Source of the DNA: Nostoc sp. UHCC 0302
GTDB lineage: Bacteria > Cyanobacteriota > Cyanobacteriia > Cyanobacteriales > Nostocaceae
Length of the DNA stretch: 64,000 nucleotides
Reading direction: 5' to 3'
Assembly: GCF_038096175.1 (NCBI RefSeq)
Contig: NZ_CP151099.1
Coordinates: 6,674,001 to 6,738,000 of the forward strand
Shown: piece by piece, positions 1-8,705 of the stretch
How positions within the stretch are numbered: position 1 is the first letter of the stretch
Layout of the letters: each line of letters opens with the position of its first letter
Program-made: the position numbers and the translations under genes
Notes under the pieces: model-generated
Seen by the model: the letters and a program-made list of their open reading frames with translations, nothing else
The model's database searches: none
What the model was told of the DNA's origin: nothing

Positions 1-19
1 AGAAAATTTCGGTGCCTAC

Positions 20-1204
20 CTACTTATTTGTATCTATCCCTACATAGTTCAGCCAGCCGTGATTTAGTGCCAATTTCAACAGCGAATTTTCATCATCAGC
101 ATCACCTAAGAACTGACTAACAAAATCCTGCCGCAAGCGAAAACGGGTTGCTTCTTTATCTATTGCTGCTTTAGCTAATTCCCCCAATTTGATATTGAGT
201 TGCTGACGCTGGTGATAATTTGTAGCAAATTCCTCTTTTTTCCACTTGTAGAAGTCATCAACAAATTGCTGATAGAGTCCCGCTTGGGTATCGGGTAATT
301 TGCCATCTCCTGATTGCCAATTCAAGCACAGCAGCGTCAACCGTAGAGGATTTTTCACTAAATCCCGAATCCGTTCCTTAACTGATTCTTTCAAAGCAGT
401 GCATAACTGCTCCCCCTTTTCTGGATTAGTAGCAAACCATTTGTGAATAAATCTCTCTACCTGTTGTGGATAAGAAAAATCTAAACTGCGATAGATATCA
501 AAATCATCAAGTGCATTAATACTGCCATCCCACAGATTAACCCGACAGGTCAACACAATTCGCGCTTGAGCAATTGACCCTCCTTCACGGAATTGTCGGG
601 CAATTTCTGTCAAAGGATTACCTGAAGATGCGGACATTTCATCTAATCCATCTAGCAGCAGCCACACATTATTTTGATTAAATAGAGCAACAAAATCATT
701 TTTTAGTTGCTTAGTGGCTTCAGCTTTACCTGTTTTCTCAGCCACCTGAGTCAACCAACTCTCGAAAAGATAAGATTTTAGTTCTTTCTCTCGCAAATCT
801 GCTAGAGATACCCAAATGACAATAGACTGGTGAATCTCATGAGATACCCAATCAGCAATCTGCTGTAACAGTGTTGTCTTTCCTGCTCCCGGTTCGCCAA
901 TAATTGCAATTCGCTTACCTTGACTTTTAGGTGTGTTCTTCTGTTTGAGAACTTCTTCAAGAAAAGCATCATGCTCAAATGTTTTGGTGATTTCTGTCTC
1001 CTTATACAGTTCTGACCCCTGTTCTGGAGAAATATCGCTTTGAACCTTGTCTGAACCCTGTTCTAAAGAAACATTATTTTTAAGCTTGGATGGTTTTTTA
1101 CGTTCAACTAATCCCAGTGGTACATAAACATCATCAACTTGCAGGGCTACCCCTTCAGTTGATGTCAGAGGATTTGTAGTCAGCTTTCGCCGTTCTGCCA
1201 ACAA
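20..1204 (-). pseudogene. NACHT-domain STAND NTPase, fragment of an interrupted gene
   Basis: The fragment encodes a NACHT NTPase core: Walker A GEPGAGKTTLL, Walker B WLLLDGLDE, then the arginine-containing strand IVLTCR. Such proteins are ATP-driven sensors, and many act in bacterial immunity. The 394-residue frame can only start at TTG 1204. The same frame is open upstream to a TGA at 1274-1276, which also ends the neighbouring 146-residue ORF. After the TAG at 20-22 the frame reads VGTEIF, where related proteins run on into a conserved FFHPTFQEYFAA-type segment. I infer one ancestral gene with at least two nonsense codons (TGA and TAG) that runs past the left window edge. Separate, individually functional ORFs or stop-codon readthrough are less likely alternatives. 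Confidence 0.75.
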
Positions 1205-1273
1205 TTCACAGCAGATTTTACGCCAGTCATTGGGAGTTAACTTTGTCCCATCCTCCCCTTGGGACGATTGTAG

Positions 1274-1714
1274 TCAAAACGTCTGGTTAATAGTCTGATT
1301 ATTGACTGTACCTTGGTTTACAACCCCAATTTTTTCTGCTAGCTGCGTCAGATTTTGAATGGTTGGCTGTTGAGACTTGAGGGTATTTTCTATTTCTTGA
1401 ATTTTTTGAGTGAGTTTTGGTTCTGCTTTTGCAGCTGCTTCCACCTCCACAACAGCTTGAGCAATTTCTGGATCTGCGTCTGCTGCTGCTTTGAGTTCTA
1501 GCACTGCTTGACCATAATCTAAACGCTGCGGTTCATTTGCTTCTACAGCATTGGTGAGTAATGGCGACTTATTCTTCTGGCGGAGCTTTTCTATTAACTT
1601 GCCACTTTGCGTCCATACAGCATCACCAATGTTTTCGCCGATTTTCTCCTGTGCTTTAGTCCAAAGTATGGAGATGATCGCATTAGCAACAGCCGTCAGT
1701 GTTACAGTTACCAT
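1274..1714 (-). CDS. N-terminal module of the NACHT gene (146 aa)
   Basis: This 146-residue product starts at ATG 1714. It has a hydrophobic first helix, an Ala/Glu-rich helical middle and an Asn/Gln-rich end (NQGTVNNQTINQTF). N-terminal modules of this kind precede NACHT or other STAND cores in Nostoc proteins. Its TGA stop lies in exactly the same frame as the NACHT fragment downstream (1274 minus 20 is a multiple of three), with 23 open codons between that stop and the next usable start. The likeliest reading is that this is the amino-terminal part of one gene truncated by a nonsense mutation. It could still be translated alone. No catalytic motif is visible. Confidence 0.6.
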   Translation of the reverse strand: MVTVTLTAVANAIISILWTKAQEKIGENIGDAVWTQSGKLIEKLRQKNKSPLLTNAVEANEPQRLDYGQAVLELKAAADADPEIAQAVVEVEAAAKAEPKLTQKIQEIENTLKSQQPTIQNLTQLAEKIGVVNQGTVNNQTINQTF

Positions 1715-1943
1715 AAATTCACTATCTATAAATAACTAGATGTAAAAATTACTTCCATTTTCACACATCTCATTTCGCAAAGGCTTGAGGTTGCGATGTC
1801 TACGATGATGCTCCGCCTACGCTCAACTCATTCTAAAACAGAGACAGAAGAATACCTGTATTTTTTAATGTCAGAGAATCCCAACGCTTACAGCCATGTA
1901 AATGTCAAAATATTAAATGTAAAGTTTATTCACAAACTCACTT

Positions 1944-2228
1944 ATGCCGAAAGCAATTTGGAATGGAACTGTTTTAGCCGAAAGCGATAACACCGTAGTT
2001 GTGGAAGGCAATCATTATTTTCCTGTTGATGCCATTAACAAAGAGTACTTCAAAGAAAGTAACACCCACACTACTTGTCCTTGGAAAGGTGTCGCCAGCT
2101 ACTACAGTGTTGAAGTTGACGGTCAAGTCAATAAAGACGCTGCTTGGTACTATCCCAGTGCTAAGGAAAAGGCTAAGAATATTGAAGGTCATGTAGCATT
2201 CTGGAAAGGTGTAAAAGTTGAGGCTTAA
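1944..2228 (+). CDS. DUF427 domain protein
   Basis: This 94-residue protein consists of one DUF427 domain. The family pattern is visible: an N-terminal KAIWNGTVLAESD strand, the central CPWKGVASYYSV motif with its conserved Cys-Pro-Trp-Lys, and a C-terminal WYYP...VAFWKGVKVE. DUF427 proteins are small, soluble, widely conserved beta-rich proteins with no established biochemical role. The gene stands alone between the NACHT remnant and the HcyBio gene. No clear Shine-Dalgarno precedes ATG 1944, which is common in cyanobacteria. The family call is firm and the function unknown. Confidence 0.88.
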   Translation: MPKAIWNGTVLAESDNTVVVEGNHYFPVDAINKEYFKESNTHTTCPWKGVASYYSVEVDGQVNKDAAWYYPSAKEKAKNIEGHVAFWKGVKVEA

Positions 2229-2579
2229 TATCGCCAGTCTGCCTGTATAGACTTTGTTTCTATAGCCGCGATTTACAATCACTAGGGCTAGGTTGTATCG
2301 GTTCAATTAATTACTTTGGTAGAGATGCGATTAATCGCGTCTCTACATGGTCTATTTGTGGCATTCTTTTTGCAAACTGGTATTAGCGATCGTCAAGACC
2401 ACAGAAATTAAACTTTTCTGCTAGTTTTTAATAAGCTGCCGTAGCAATAGCGCGGGTGTTAGCGAGTATTCGAGCGTCGGAGTCCCGTACTATTAGGAGG
2501 GGTTAGAGTAAATTATAGAATTTTTCCGCTTGTTACCCAGCCTCTAATCTCCAGTCCCTTTTACTCCGCTACATATAAA
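2229..2579. other. Intergenic region with one dispersed palindrome
   Basis: This stretch of about 350 bp has no supportable gene. It holds the palindrome GTAGAGATGCGAT/ATCGCGTCTCTAC at 2319-2346, which belongs to a family repeated through the window. The rest is AT-rich. No riboswitch could be recognised before the HcyBio gene. Confidence 0.6.
2319..2346. repeat. Dispersed palindrome, GACGCGAT family
   Basis: This 28-bp near-perfect palindrome has arms GTAGAGATGCGAT and ATCGCGTCTCTAC. Relatives lie near 6165-6225, 7260-7287, 33926-33983, 41625-41651, 48308-48373 and 54917-54977, always outside genes. Confidence 0.75.
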
Positions 2580-3749
2580 ATGCGAACAATTGCGGAAATT
2601 AATGAGAAAATCAGCCAACAACGTGCGGTGGTGTGGACAAGTGAAGAATTAAAAGCACGAGTTGCAGAAGTTGGCGTTAGTAAAGCTGCTAAAGAAGTTG
2701 ATGTCATTACCACTGGCACTTTTGAGCCAATGGAATCAAGTGGTGCAGTTATTAATCTGGGACACACTGATCCGCCAATAAAGATTCGCCGTTGTTGGAT
2801 AGATGGCGTTCCAGCATATTCTGGTTTTGGGGCAGTCGATTTATATTTGGGTGCAAGTTGCGCCGTGGAAACGAAGGACGGCGAAGAAGCACGGGAACGT
2901 GGCGGCGGTCATGTTATAGAAGATTTGATAGCTGGTAAACCTGTACACATTAAAGCGCAAGGACAAGTTACAGATTGTTATCCTAGAGCAACATTTGAAA
3001 CTACAGTTACCAACGAAACAATAAACCAGTTTTATTTATTCAATCCGCGCAATCTCTACCAAAATTTTATCGTGGGAGTGAATGGAGGCGATCGCCCACT
3101 TTTCACATATCTCGGCCCTTTACAACCGCGTCTAGGGAATGCCGTTTATTCTAACCCCGGTGCTATTTCCCCCTTATTCAACGACCCAGATTTGCAGCTA
3201 GTTGGCATCGGTTCGCGGATTTTTTTAGGTGGCGGTATTGGTTACGTTGCTTGGGAAGGTACTCAGCACTTTCCTTTACAAAAGCGATTAGCCAATCGTA
3301 CTCCTATTGGCCCGGCTGCAACTTTAGCTTTAATTGGTGATGCCAAACAGATGAATGCTCGTTGGGTGCGGGGTTGTTACTTCAAAAGTTACGGCCCTTC
3401 ATTGATGTTGGGAGTTGGTGTACCACTTCCTGTGTTGCGAGAAGAAGTAGTTGAACACTGTGCCGTACAAGACAAAGACTTAGTAGCGCCAATAGTAGAT
3501 TTTTCCATTCCCCGGCGCGTCCGTCCTACGTTTGGTTTGGTAAGTTACGCTCAACTCAAATCTGGACGAGTCACCATCGAGGGCAAAACAGTACGTGTTG
3601 CCCCCTTAGCGAGTTTGTTTCTTTCTAGGCAAGTTGCCCTAGAGTTGAAACAGTGGATCGAAGCAGGTATTTTTACGCTTACAGAACCAGTTTCCCCGAT
3701 TCCGATGGAACGCTCCTTTTTACCCCAAGACCGTTGGACAGACTTTTAA
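2580..3749 (+). CDS. Homocysteine biosynthesis family protein (HcyBio, DUF39)
   Basis: This 389-residue protein matches the DUF39/HcyBio family over its length, with N-terminal MRTIAEINEKI, the GVPAYSGFGAVDLYLGAS segment carrying a conserved Cys (ASCAVET), and GIGSRIFLGGGIGYVAWEGTQH. In methanogens family members take part in making homocysteine from aspartate semialdehyde and a sulfide source. In many archaea the protein has fused CBS or ferredoxin domains; here it has none. Start ATG 2580 is supported by the conserved N-terminus. It appears monocistronic. Its role beside ordinary trans-sulfuration in cyanobacteria is unclear, so the function given is by family only. Confidence 0.85.
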   Translation: MRTIAEINEKISQQRAVVWTSEELKARVAEVGVSKAAKEVDVITTGTFEPMESSGAVINLGHTDPPIKIRRCWIDGVPAYSGFGAVDLYLGASCAVETKDGEEARERGGGHVIEDLIAGKPVHIKAQGQVTDCYPRATFETTVTNETINQFYLFNPRNLYQNFIVGVNGGDRPLFTYLGPLQPRLGNAVYSNPGAISPLFNDPDLQLVGIGSRIFLGGGIGYVAWEGTQHFPLQKRLANRTPIGPAATLALIGDAKQMNARWVRGCYFKSYGPSLMLGVGVPLPVLREEVVEHCAVQDKDLVAPIVDFSIPRRVRPTFGLVSYAQLKSGRVTIEGKTVRVAPLASLFLSRQVALELKQWIEAGIFTLTEPVSPIPMERSFLPQDRWTDF

Positions 3750-3853
3750 GAAGCGGGGGAGAGTGGGGGAGTGAAGGAGTGGGGGAGTGGGGAGGTAAAT
3801 ACAATCAACTATTCTTGTCCCCCCTTCTCCCTATCTCCCCCTCCCCCACTCTT

Positions 3854-4882
3854 CTACTCTTGCGTTGGTTTCGGTCGCTTGATTGGCTTAGGAGCAGGCG
3901 TTTTGGGTATAGGTTTTGACACCGCAGAGGGGTCGCCGCCTGCCTTCTTGATAGGACGTGGTGGAGTTTCCCCGCTGCGTCTGGGTGGGAATGGTCTCCT
4001 TCCGCCGCCAGCACCACCGCCACCAGCACGAGGCCCTGGGCCACTTCTGAATGGTGGTCGGCGTTTTTTGGGCAAGTCAGCGATCGCTTCAGCTTTTTCT
4101 ACTATTAATACGTCAGCTTCTCTCTTTACTTGGAAGTCCCAAAACTTCCCTACGGCTTTAGTACCAAGTACACCTCTAAGTTTCAACTTAAAATACTTGG
4201 GTTTATCAGTTGTTTTGCGTGGAGCTTGCTTAATTTTTACCACCAAGCTCTTAGCATCATAAGACTGGTAAACTACCTCACCACGAACAGAAAAACCACC
4301 ATCTCTAATTTCTGATGAGGGTATCTGCCCATTTTCTTGAGAGTTATCAGATGAACCATTATCGGGTATCTCTAACTCTTGTGGCTCTTGGTCTTGCTCA
4401 TCCTCATCTGTGAGCTGTTTTGCCAGATTTTCTGGCTCCCAAACTCCGACAATTTGGATGTGCAAGGTATCATTTTCTTGTCTTGTGCGCGGATAAACTA
4501 CCCACAGATGTTCTTTTTCTAAGTCTAGATGATTCTTGACTAAGCTCATAATCCGACCTAAAAGGACGGCGTTAAGTTCTACAGCATCTGTGGTTACCAG
4601 CGTTCCTTGAGTAAACTGTTCGCTGCTAGCATGGTAGCGACCACGAACAAGCCCGATCGCACGGTACTGCATCGGTTCGCTGGGAGGTGGAATTGGTTGC
4701 TGCCGATTGGCTAAGTTGTCATTTGAAGCAGCTTCATCATTGTTAACAGGCGAATTCTCAGGCTTAGAAGACTGGACTTCTTTGGCTGGGTGAATATGAG
4801 CGACAGTTTCTATTTGAGTTTGACCCTCGTTAGAGGCAGAAGAATTGGAAGATTCAGGCAACGGCATCAGGTCGGAATTCAT
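3854..4882 (-). CDS. Conserved hypothetical protein with basic Pro/Gly/Arg-rich tail (342 aa)
   Basis: I chose ATG 4882 because AAGGAG lies five bases upstream; a GTG at 4906 is poorer. The product has an acidic, Ser/Asn-rich N-terminus (about 1-85), a central folded part (about 85-290, with AIGLVRGRYHAS, an acidic linker, and a second block GEVVYQSYDAKSLVVKIKQA) and a strongly basic tail of RRPPFRSGPGPRAGGG type ending in repeated KPI/PK motifs. RGG-like basic tails often bind RNA, so an RNA-associated role is possible, but no catalytic motif is seen. I do not recognise a named family beyond a cyanobacterial hypothetical. It is divergent from the TPR gene across a 386-bp promoter region. Confidence 0.75.
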   Translation of the reverse strand: MNSDLMPLPESSNSSASNEGQTQIETVAHIHPAKEVQSSKPENSPVNNDEAASNDNLANRQQPIPPPSEPMQYRAIGLVRGRYHASSEQFTQGTLVTTDAVELNAVLLGRIMSLVKNHLDLEKEHLWVVYPRTRQENDTLHIQIVGVWEPENLAKQLTDEDEQDQEPQELEIPDNGSSDNSQENGQIPSSEIRDGGFSVRGEVVYQSYDAKSLVVKIKQAPRKTTDKPKYFKLKLRGVLGTKAVGKFWDFQVKREADVLIVEKAEAIADLPKKRRPPFRSGPGPRAGGGGAGGGRRPFPPRRSGETPPRPIKKAGGDPSAVSKPIPKTPAPKPIKRPKPTQE

Positions 4883-5268
4883 AAAAACTCCTTGCGGCGG
4901 AGACACATCCCATTGTGGGATTTTACTAAGGCAGCTGAAAAGAGCGTTTATGCGGCTGGTGAAAGTATATTTACTTTCAACAAAATCACATCAGATCGCC
5001 CTATACAATTCTAAAGACGCTAAATTTGTCATTTGTACACAAATGTTTCGTTTAGCGCCTTTACACTAGTTTCGGAAGCATATCATAGGTACAATTTTGG
5101 CGGCTCCTCCTAAAGTCATCACTTACTTTAGCAGTGTAAATAAGTTATTTGTTATAAAATTCACAAGCAATTGGCGGTATTCCGCAAAGTTTTGGAAATT
5201 TTTAACTTTCCGATTTGTGTAAATGTGGAAATGATAATGTCATTAAAGTTCAGGACAAGGAAAAAATT
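4883..5268. other. Divergent promoter region
   Basis: This region of about 386 bp separates two divergent genes. No reliable -35/-10 pair or RNA gene could be assigned. The AT-rich stretch 5120-5215 probably carries the promoter of the TPR gene. Confidence 0.4.
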
Positions 5269-6159
5269 GTGTCTCAAACGAGCAATCGCTGGATAGTTAA
5301 AGTCGTTTTGGCTCTAGCAGTTCTCGCTTTTGTGGGTGTTTCAGTGATTCCCATAATCGGGGCTTTTAATAATACACCACCCTCAAATCAAAATGTTGCT
5401 AGTAGCAGAGGCAGCTTAACTTCCTCTGAGCAAAAATCAAAACTGGAAGATGCGGTTCGCGGTTATGAACTGGTTTTGCAAAGGGAACCAGAAAATCAAA
5501 CTGCACTCAAAGGAGTGTTACAAGCACGGCTACAACTGCTGAGTCAAAAAGGAAAAGGTGAGGTTCAACCAGCTGATATTCAAGCTGTAATTGAACCTTT
5601 AGAAAAGTTAGCTAAACTGAATCCAGAAAATTCAGAATATGGAGTGCTGTTAGCTCAAGCAAAACAGCAAATTGGTGATAAGGAAGGAGCTGCACAAGCT
5701 TATCGCTCGATTTTGGCAACGAAACCAGGTGATTTGAATGCTTTACAGGGGATGGTAGGTCTGTTGCTAAGTCAGCAGCGCCCAGAAGCAGCCATTGGCT
5801 TACTGCAAGATACCCTCACTAATGCTGCCCAGGCAAATAAAATCCAACCTGGAAGTGTAGATGCGATCGCAGTGCAAGTCCTGTTAGGATCTGTTCACGC
5901 CTCTCAGAAGCGCTACGCACAAGCCACTTCTGTCTACGATCAGGCAATTGAAAAAGATCCAAAGGATTTTCGCCCGGTTTTTGCAAAGGCAATGCTTTTA
6001 AAGCAACAGGGCAAAGACACAGAAGCAAAACCTGTGTTTGATAAAGCCTCAGCCTTAGCACCTGCTCAGTACAAAGACGAAATCAACAAAACAGCAACTG
6101 CACCCCTCCCTGGTACTCCTGCTGTACCGACTGCACCTGCGGCTGAAACGCCTAAGTAG
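5269..6159 (+). CDS. Membrane-anchored TPR-repeat protein
   Basis: The start is taken at GTG 5269, preceded by AAGGA; an in-frame TTG at 5215 would add 18 residues of unlikely composition. The 296-residue product opens with a single membrane segment (WIVKVVLALAVLAFVGVSVIPII), then a Ser/Asn linker, then at least four tetratricopeptide repeats from about residue 55 to 265 (for example YELVLQREPENQTAL, LEKLAKLNPENSEY and YDQAIEKDPKDFRPV). The C-terminus is Pro/Ala-rich. TPR arrays are protein-protein scaffolds, and the anchor places this one in the periplasm or thylakoid lumen. No partner is evident from the neighbours. Confidence 0.85.
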   Translation: MSQTSNRWIVKVVLALAVLAFVGVSVIPIIGAFNNTPPSNQNVASSRGSLTSSEQKSKLEDAVRGYELVLQREPENQTALKGVLQARLQLLSQKGKGEVQPADIQAVIEPLEKLAKLNPENSEYGVLLAQAKQQIGDKEGAAQAYRSILATKPGDLNALQGMVGLLLSQQRPEAAIGLLQDTLTNAAQANKIQPGSVDAIAVQVLLGSVHASQKRYAQATSVYDQAIEKDPKDFRPVFAKAMLLKQQGKDTEAKPVFDKASALAPAQYKDEINKTATAPLPGTPAVPTAPAAETPK

Positions 6160-6164
6160 GGAGT

Positions 6165-6225
6165 CGTAGAGACGCGATTATACTGTACAAGAGTCAAGAG
6201 TAGAGACGCGATTAATCGCGTCTGT
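6165..6225. repeat. Two copies of the GACGCGAT palindrome
   Basis: A half-copy (GTAGAGACGCGATTATAC, 6166-6183) is followed at 6200-6225 by the complete palindrome TAGAGACGCGAT/ATCGCGTCTGTAC. They sit between the convergent TPR and UPF0016 genes and could act as a bidirectional terminator. Confidence 0.65.
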
Positions 6226-6281
6226 ACAAGAGTTATTAATTTATTTCTCCCCTGCTCCCTGCCCCCTGCTCCGCTACTTCC

Positions 6282-6899
6282 TCATCTCCCTTCAATGGCA
6301 GCAACTACACCAAAAACTAGAAACAAGCAGCCGCCGATAAAAGTTAGTTGACGCTCAGAAATTCGACCAGCTATCATTTTGCCACCGATAACTGCGATCG
6401 CTGCACAAATGGCGTGTCCTAATATTGCACCTATTGTCACCCCAAACGGATTATTGGCGGCTGCTAGGGCAATTGTAGCTATTTGTGTGCGATCGCCCCA
6501 CTCTGCCATAAATGTCAAGATAAAGGCTTCTACTATAATTGCCCAAGCACTTTTTCGCTTTGGTAATTGTAAATCTGCTTGTTTCACTGCTGCTTCTGCT
6601 TCCTCTACAACTTCTGTATCACAGGCAGCAGGCATCTTCTTGGCGTCGTACAATAATTTCAAACCAAAGGCAATAAATAAGACTATTTCGGCGTAATGAA
6701 TATAAGCTTTGGGCAACAAAGACACCGTTTGTCCTAATAGCACCGAAAGTATTGTCATCGCCGCTAAAGCAGCTATTACACCTGTAAATACCAGCCGCCG
6801 CGAGTGGTGCATTGCTAAAATTACAGCGATAAAAAATGTTTTATCGCCTAGTTCTGAAACTGTAATTAGTAGTAAACCTGCGGTAAAAGCTGTTATCAC
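6282..6899 (-). CDS. UPF0016/GDT1 (TMEM165) family manganese exporter
   Basis: This 205-residue membrane protein has two homologous halves, each with the family signature E-x-G-D-(K/R)-T: ELGDKT near residue 16 and EWGDRT near 131, followed by further hydrophobic helices, six in all. A charged linker (about 90-115) joins the halves. Full-length UPF0016 proteins of cyanobacteria (Mnx of Synechocystis) export Mn2+ from the cytoplasm, probably into the thylakoid lumen or periplasm. The GTG start at 6899 follows AGGAG at seven bases. The upstream leader folds as a manganese riboswitch, which supports Mn2+ as substrate. Calcium or proton exchange is also known in the family. Confidence 0.9.
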   Translation of the reverse strand: MITAFTAGLLLITVSELGDKTFFIAVILAMHHSRRLVFTGVIAALAAMTILSVLLGQTVSLLPKAYIHYAEIVLFIAFGLKLLYDAKKMPAACDTEVVEEAEAAVKQADLQLPKRKSAWAIIVEAFILTFMAEWGDRTQIATIALAAANNPFGVTIGAILGHAICAAIAVIGGKMIAGRISERQLTFIGGCLFLVFGVVAAIEGR

Positions 6900-6944
6900 T
6901 CTCTCAAGCTCCTAAGAATCGTTTACTGATGCGAAGCTTGATGA

Positions 6945-7105
6945 GAACCAAAAGACCTCACCAAGCTCACATTTGATGGTGTGAACTCAGTGAAGGTCTC
7001 GCTTTCAAATATTTATTATTTGCCATCTGAACCAGGCTAAGCGCCAGTATGTTGATTCAGATGCACTGGCTTCTAACTTTTGTTGCCAGCAGCTACTCCC
7101 CTTCT
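6945..7105 (-). promoter_or_regulatory. yybP-ykoY manganese riboswitch
   Basis: Reading the minus strand, the leader contains GGGGAGTAGC (7092-7101), TCAACATACTGG, GCCTGGTTCAGATG, and then GAGACCTT paired with AGGTCTTTT near 6949-6959. These are the conserved blocks of the yybP-ykoY aptamer, whose two loops bind Mn2+. It ends about 46 bases before the exporter start, as expected for an ON switch that raises transcription or translation when Mn2+ is high. The assignment is by motif recognition; a covariance-model score was not available. Confidence 0.85.
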
Positions 7106-7222
7106 ATGCGATCGCTATTGTACCTCTGTTACAGACAGTAGTCAATGAAAAGGGAAGTTTTACTATACAAATTAAAAAATAACTATTATAAGAAATATCG
7201 TTATTATGTGTTGCGTAAGTAA

Positions 7223-7323
7223 TACCAATTAGAAAAAAGAATGCAACAAATAGTCCATTTGTAGAGACGCGATTCATCGCGTCTTCACCCAAGGATGTGT
7301 TGCAATCATTAATTGAATTGGTA
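7223..7323. mobile_element. MITE-like element with TACCAATT termini
   Basis: This element is about 101 bp. The left end reads TACCAATT...GAATGCAACA and the reverse complement of the right end reads TACCAATT...GATTGCAACA, so about 26 bp of imperfect terminal inverted repeats flank a core that is itself a GACGCGAT palindrome (7260-7287). No ORF is present. It lies between the riboswitch and the rplL terminator. Confidence 0.65.
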
Positions 7324-7345
7324 TAATACCAATTCACAATCTGAT

Positions 7346-7378
7346 GAATAAAAAAGGAGCCTAAATTAGACTCCTTGA
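7346..7378 (-). terminator. rplL: Intrinsic terminator of the rpl operon
   Basis: Downstream of rplL the minus strand forms AAGGAGTC, a seven-base loop TAATTTA, and GGCTCCTT followed by TTTTATT. This is a standard GC stem with a T run, 26 bases after the rplL stop. Confidence 0.85.
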
Positions 7379-7403
7379 TCAAAAATCGCTAGTATAACTG
7401 CGA

Positions 7404-7793
7404 CTACTTCACAGTCACCTTACCGCCAGCTTCTTCGATCCGCTTTTTAGCATCTTCAGCAGCATCTTTAGCAATAGCTTCTTTGACTGGCTTGGGTGCA
7501 GCTTCCACCAAATCTTTCGCTTCTTTGAGACCTAGGCCAGTTAATTCCCGTACAATCTTCAGCACGGCAATCTTCTTATCAGCTGGGACGGATTCTAGAA
7601 TTACGTCAAACTCGGTTTGCTCAACAGCTTCTTCAACAGGAGCGGCGCCACCGGCTGGAGCCGCAAACGCAACACCAACAGGTGCAGCAGCACTGACACC
7701 AAATGCTTCTTCAATTTGCTTGACTAACTCAGCAGCTTCTAGCAAACTCAGGGTTTTAAGTTGATCCAAAATTTGATCGGTTGCAGCAGACAT
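7404..7793 (-). CDS. rplL: 50S ribosomal protein L7/L12
   Basis: This 129-residue stalk protein recruits translation factors to the ribosome. The N-terminal dimerisation helix ([29 protein letters not shown]), the Ala/Gly/Pro hinge ([13 protein letters not shown]) and the C-terminal domain with the signature [24 protein letters not shown] are all present, at normal length. It is the last gene of the operon, 67 bases after rplJ, and is followed by an intrinsic terminator. Synthesis is expected to be coupled to rplJ through the L10 leader. Confidence 0.99.
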   Translation of the reverse strand: MSAATDQILDQLKTLSLLEAAELVKQIEEAFGVSAAAPVGVAFAAPAGGAAPVEEAVEQTEFDVILESVPADKKIAVLKIVRELTGLGLKEAKDLVEAAPKPVKEAIAKDAAEDAKKRIEEAGGKVTVK

Positions 7794-7860
7794 TGATATA
7801 ACTCCTGTAATTTTAATTAGTTATTAGTCATTTAGACTATGGACTGATAAACTGCGAATT

Positions 7861-8418
7861 TTATTCGCTAGCACTTTCCGCTTCTGGGCTACCGCCTTTT
7901 TCTGCGTCGGCAACAGCCTGCAAAGCGCGAGCCAACGAACTGGGAACTTCGTTGATACCGAAGGCCAGCTTGGTTGCGACAGCGTTGATAGCTCCAGCAA
8001 TTTGTCCGATGAGCTGTTCCTTAGATGGCAAGTCTCCAAGAGCCTTGACATCTGGTTCTTTGAGCAGCCGACCTTCCATGACGCCGCCACGAAGTTCTGT
8101 CTTCTTGCTAACTTTCTGGAATTCTTGGTATGCCTTAATTGCAGAGGAGAAATCCTCTTTGACCAGCAAAAATGCAGAAGCACCTGTAAGCAGTTCTGAT
8201 AATGGCTGCCATTTTTCTTGATCTTGAATGGCAATGCCCATCAAGGTGTTCTTAGTCACCTTGCAAACAGTCCCACTTGGACGTAGCCGTCGCCGTAAAT
8301 CAGTGATTTCAGAAACAGTTAGCCCCTGGTAGTCAATTACGAGCGCCAGGCTTGACTCACTCAAAGTTTCTTTGAGATCAGCTACTATCTCTTTTTTATC
8401 TGCTATTGTTCTACCCAT
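7861..8418 (-). CDS. rplJ: 50S ribosomal protein L10
   Basis: This 185-residue protein anchors the L7/L12 stalk to 23S rRNA. It opens with [17 protein letters not shown] and carries the family core [21 protein letters not shown], the conserved KNTL motif and the C-terminal spur that binds L12 dimers. The start at 8418 is preceded by GAGG a few bases upstream. It lies between rplA and rplL and is the target of autoregulation by the L10-L12 complex at the leader just upstream. Confidence 0.99.
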   Translation of the reverse strand: MGRTIADKKEIVADLKETLSESSLALVIDYQGLTVSEITDLRRRLRPSGTVCKVTKNTLMGIAIQDQEKWQPLSELLTGASAFLLVKEDFSSAIKAYQEFQKVSKKTELRGGVMEGRLLKEPDVKALGDLPSKEQLIGQIAGAINAVATKLAFGINEVPSSLARALQAVADAEKGGSPEAESASE

Positions 8419-8479
8419 GTTTGTTTCACCTCCTCAAAATCATCCTCCATACTTGTGAGTCTTCTTCTAACCAACCTAA

Positions 8480-8632
8480 AACAACAAACCCCAGCTATCT
8501 TAGCCGGGGTTTAACAGTAATAGTCTTCATGCCGCAGTCACACCTTTGATAGTGGCACTTCAAGCAATTACAACTTTAACCTCGGCAGGATATTAAGCTA
8601 TTAGCACCTGCTGTCTCCGGCTTTGGTTATTT
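8480..8632 (-). ncRNA. L10 leader with attenuator hairpin
   Basis: The 280-bp rplA-rplJ gap contains, on the minus strand, GCCGGAGACAGCAGGTG followed by ATCCTGCCGAGG (8577-8620), the conserved L10-binding kink-turn elements of bacterial L10 leaders. A strong hairpin follows (AAACCCCGGCTA pairing with TAGCTGGGGTTT, 8486-8512) with a weak T run, which would act as attenuator. Binding of excess L10(L12) is expected to reduce rplJ-rplL expression. Confidence 0.8.
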
Positions 8633-8705
8633 AATTTCTGAGCAGGGAGTGTGGAGCAGTAGCAGTGAGTAGGAAAATTCACTACTCCACACTCCCTATT
8701 CCCTT

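Noticed and set aside
1974-2306. 110-codon minus-strand ORF
   Set aside because: Antisense shadow of the DUF427 gene.
3771-4262. 163-codon plus-strand ORF
   Set aside because: Proline/glycine-rich shadow of the basic tail of the minus-strand gene.
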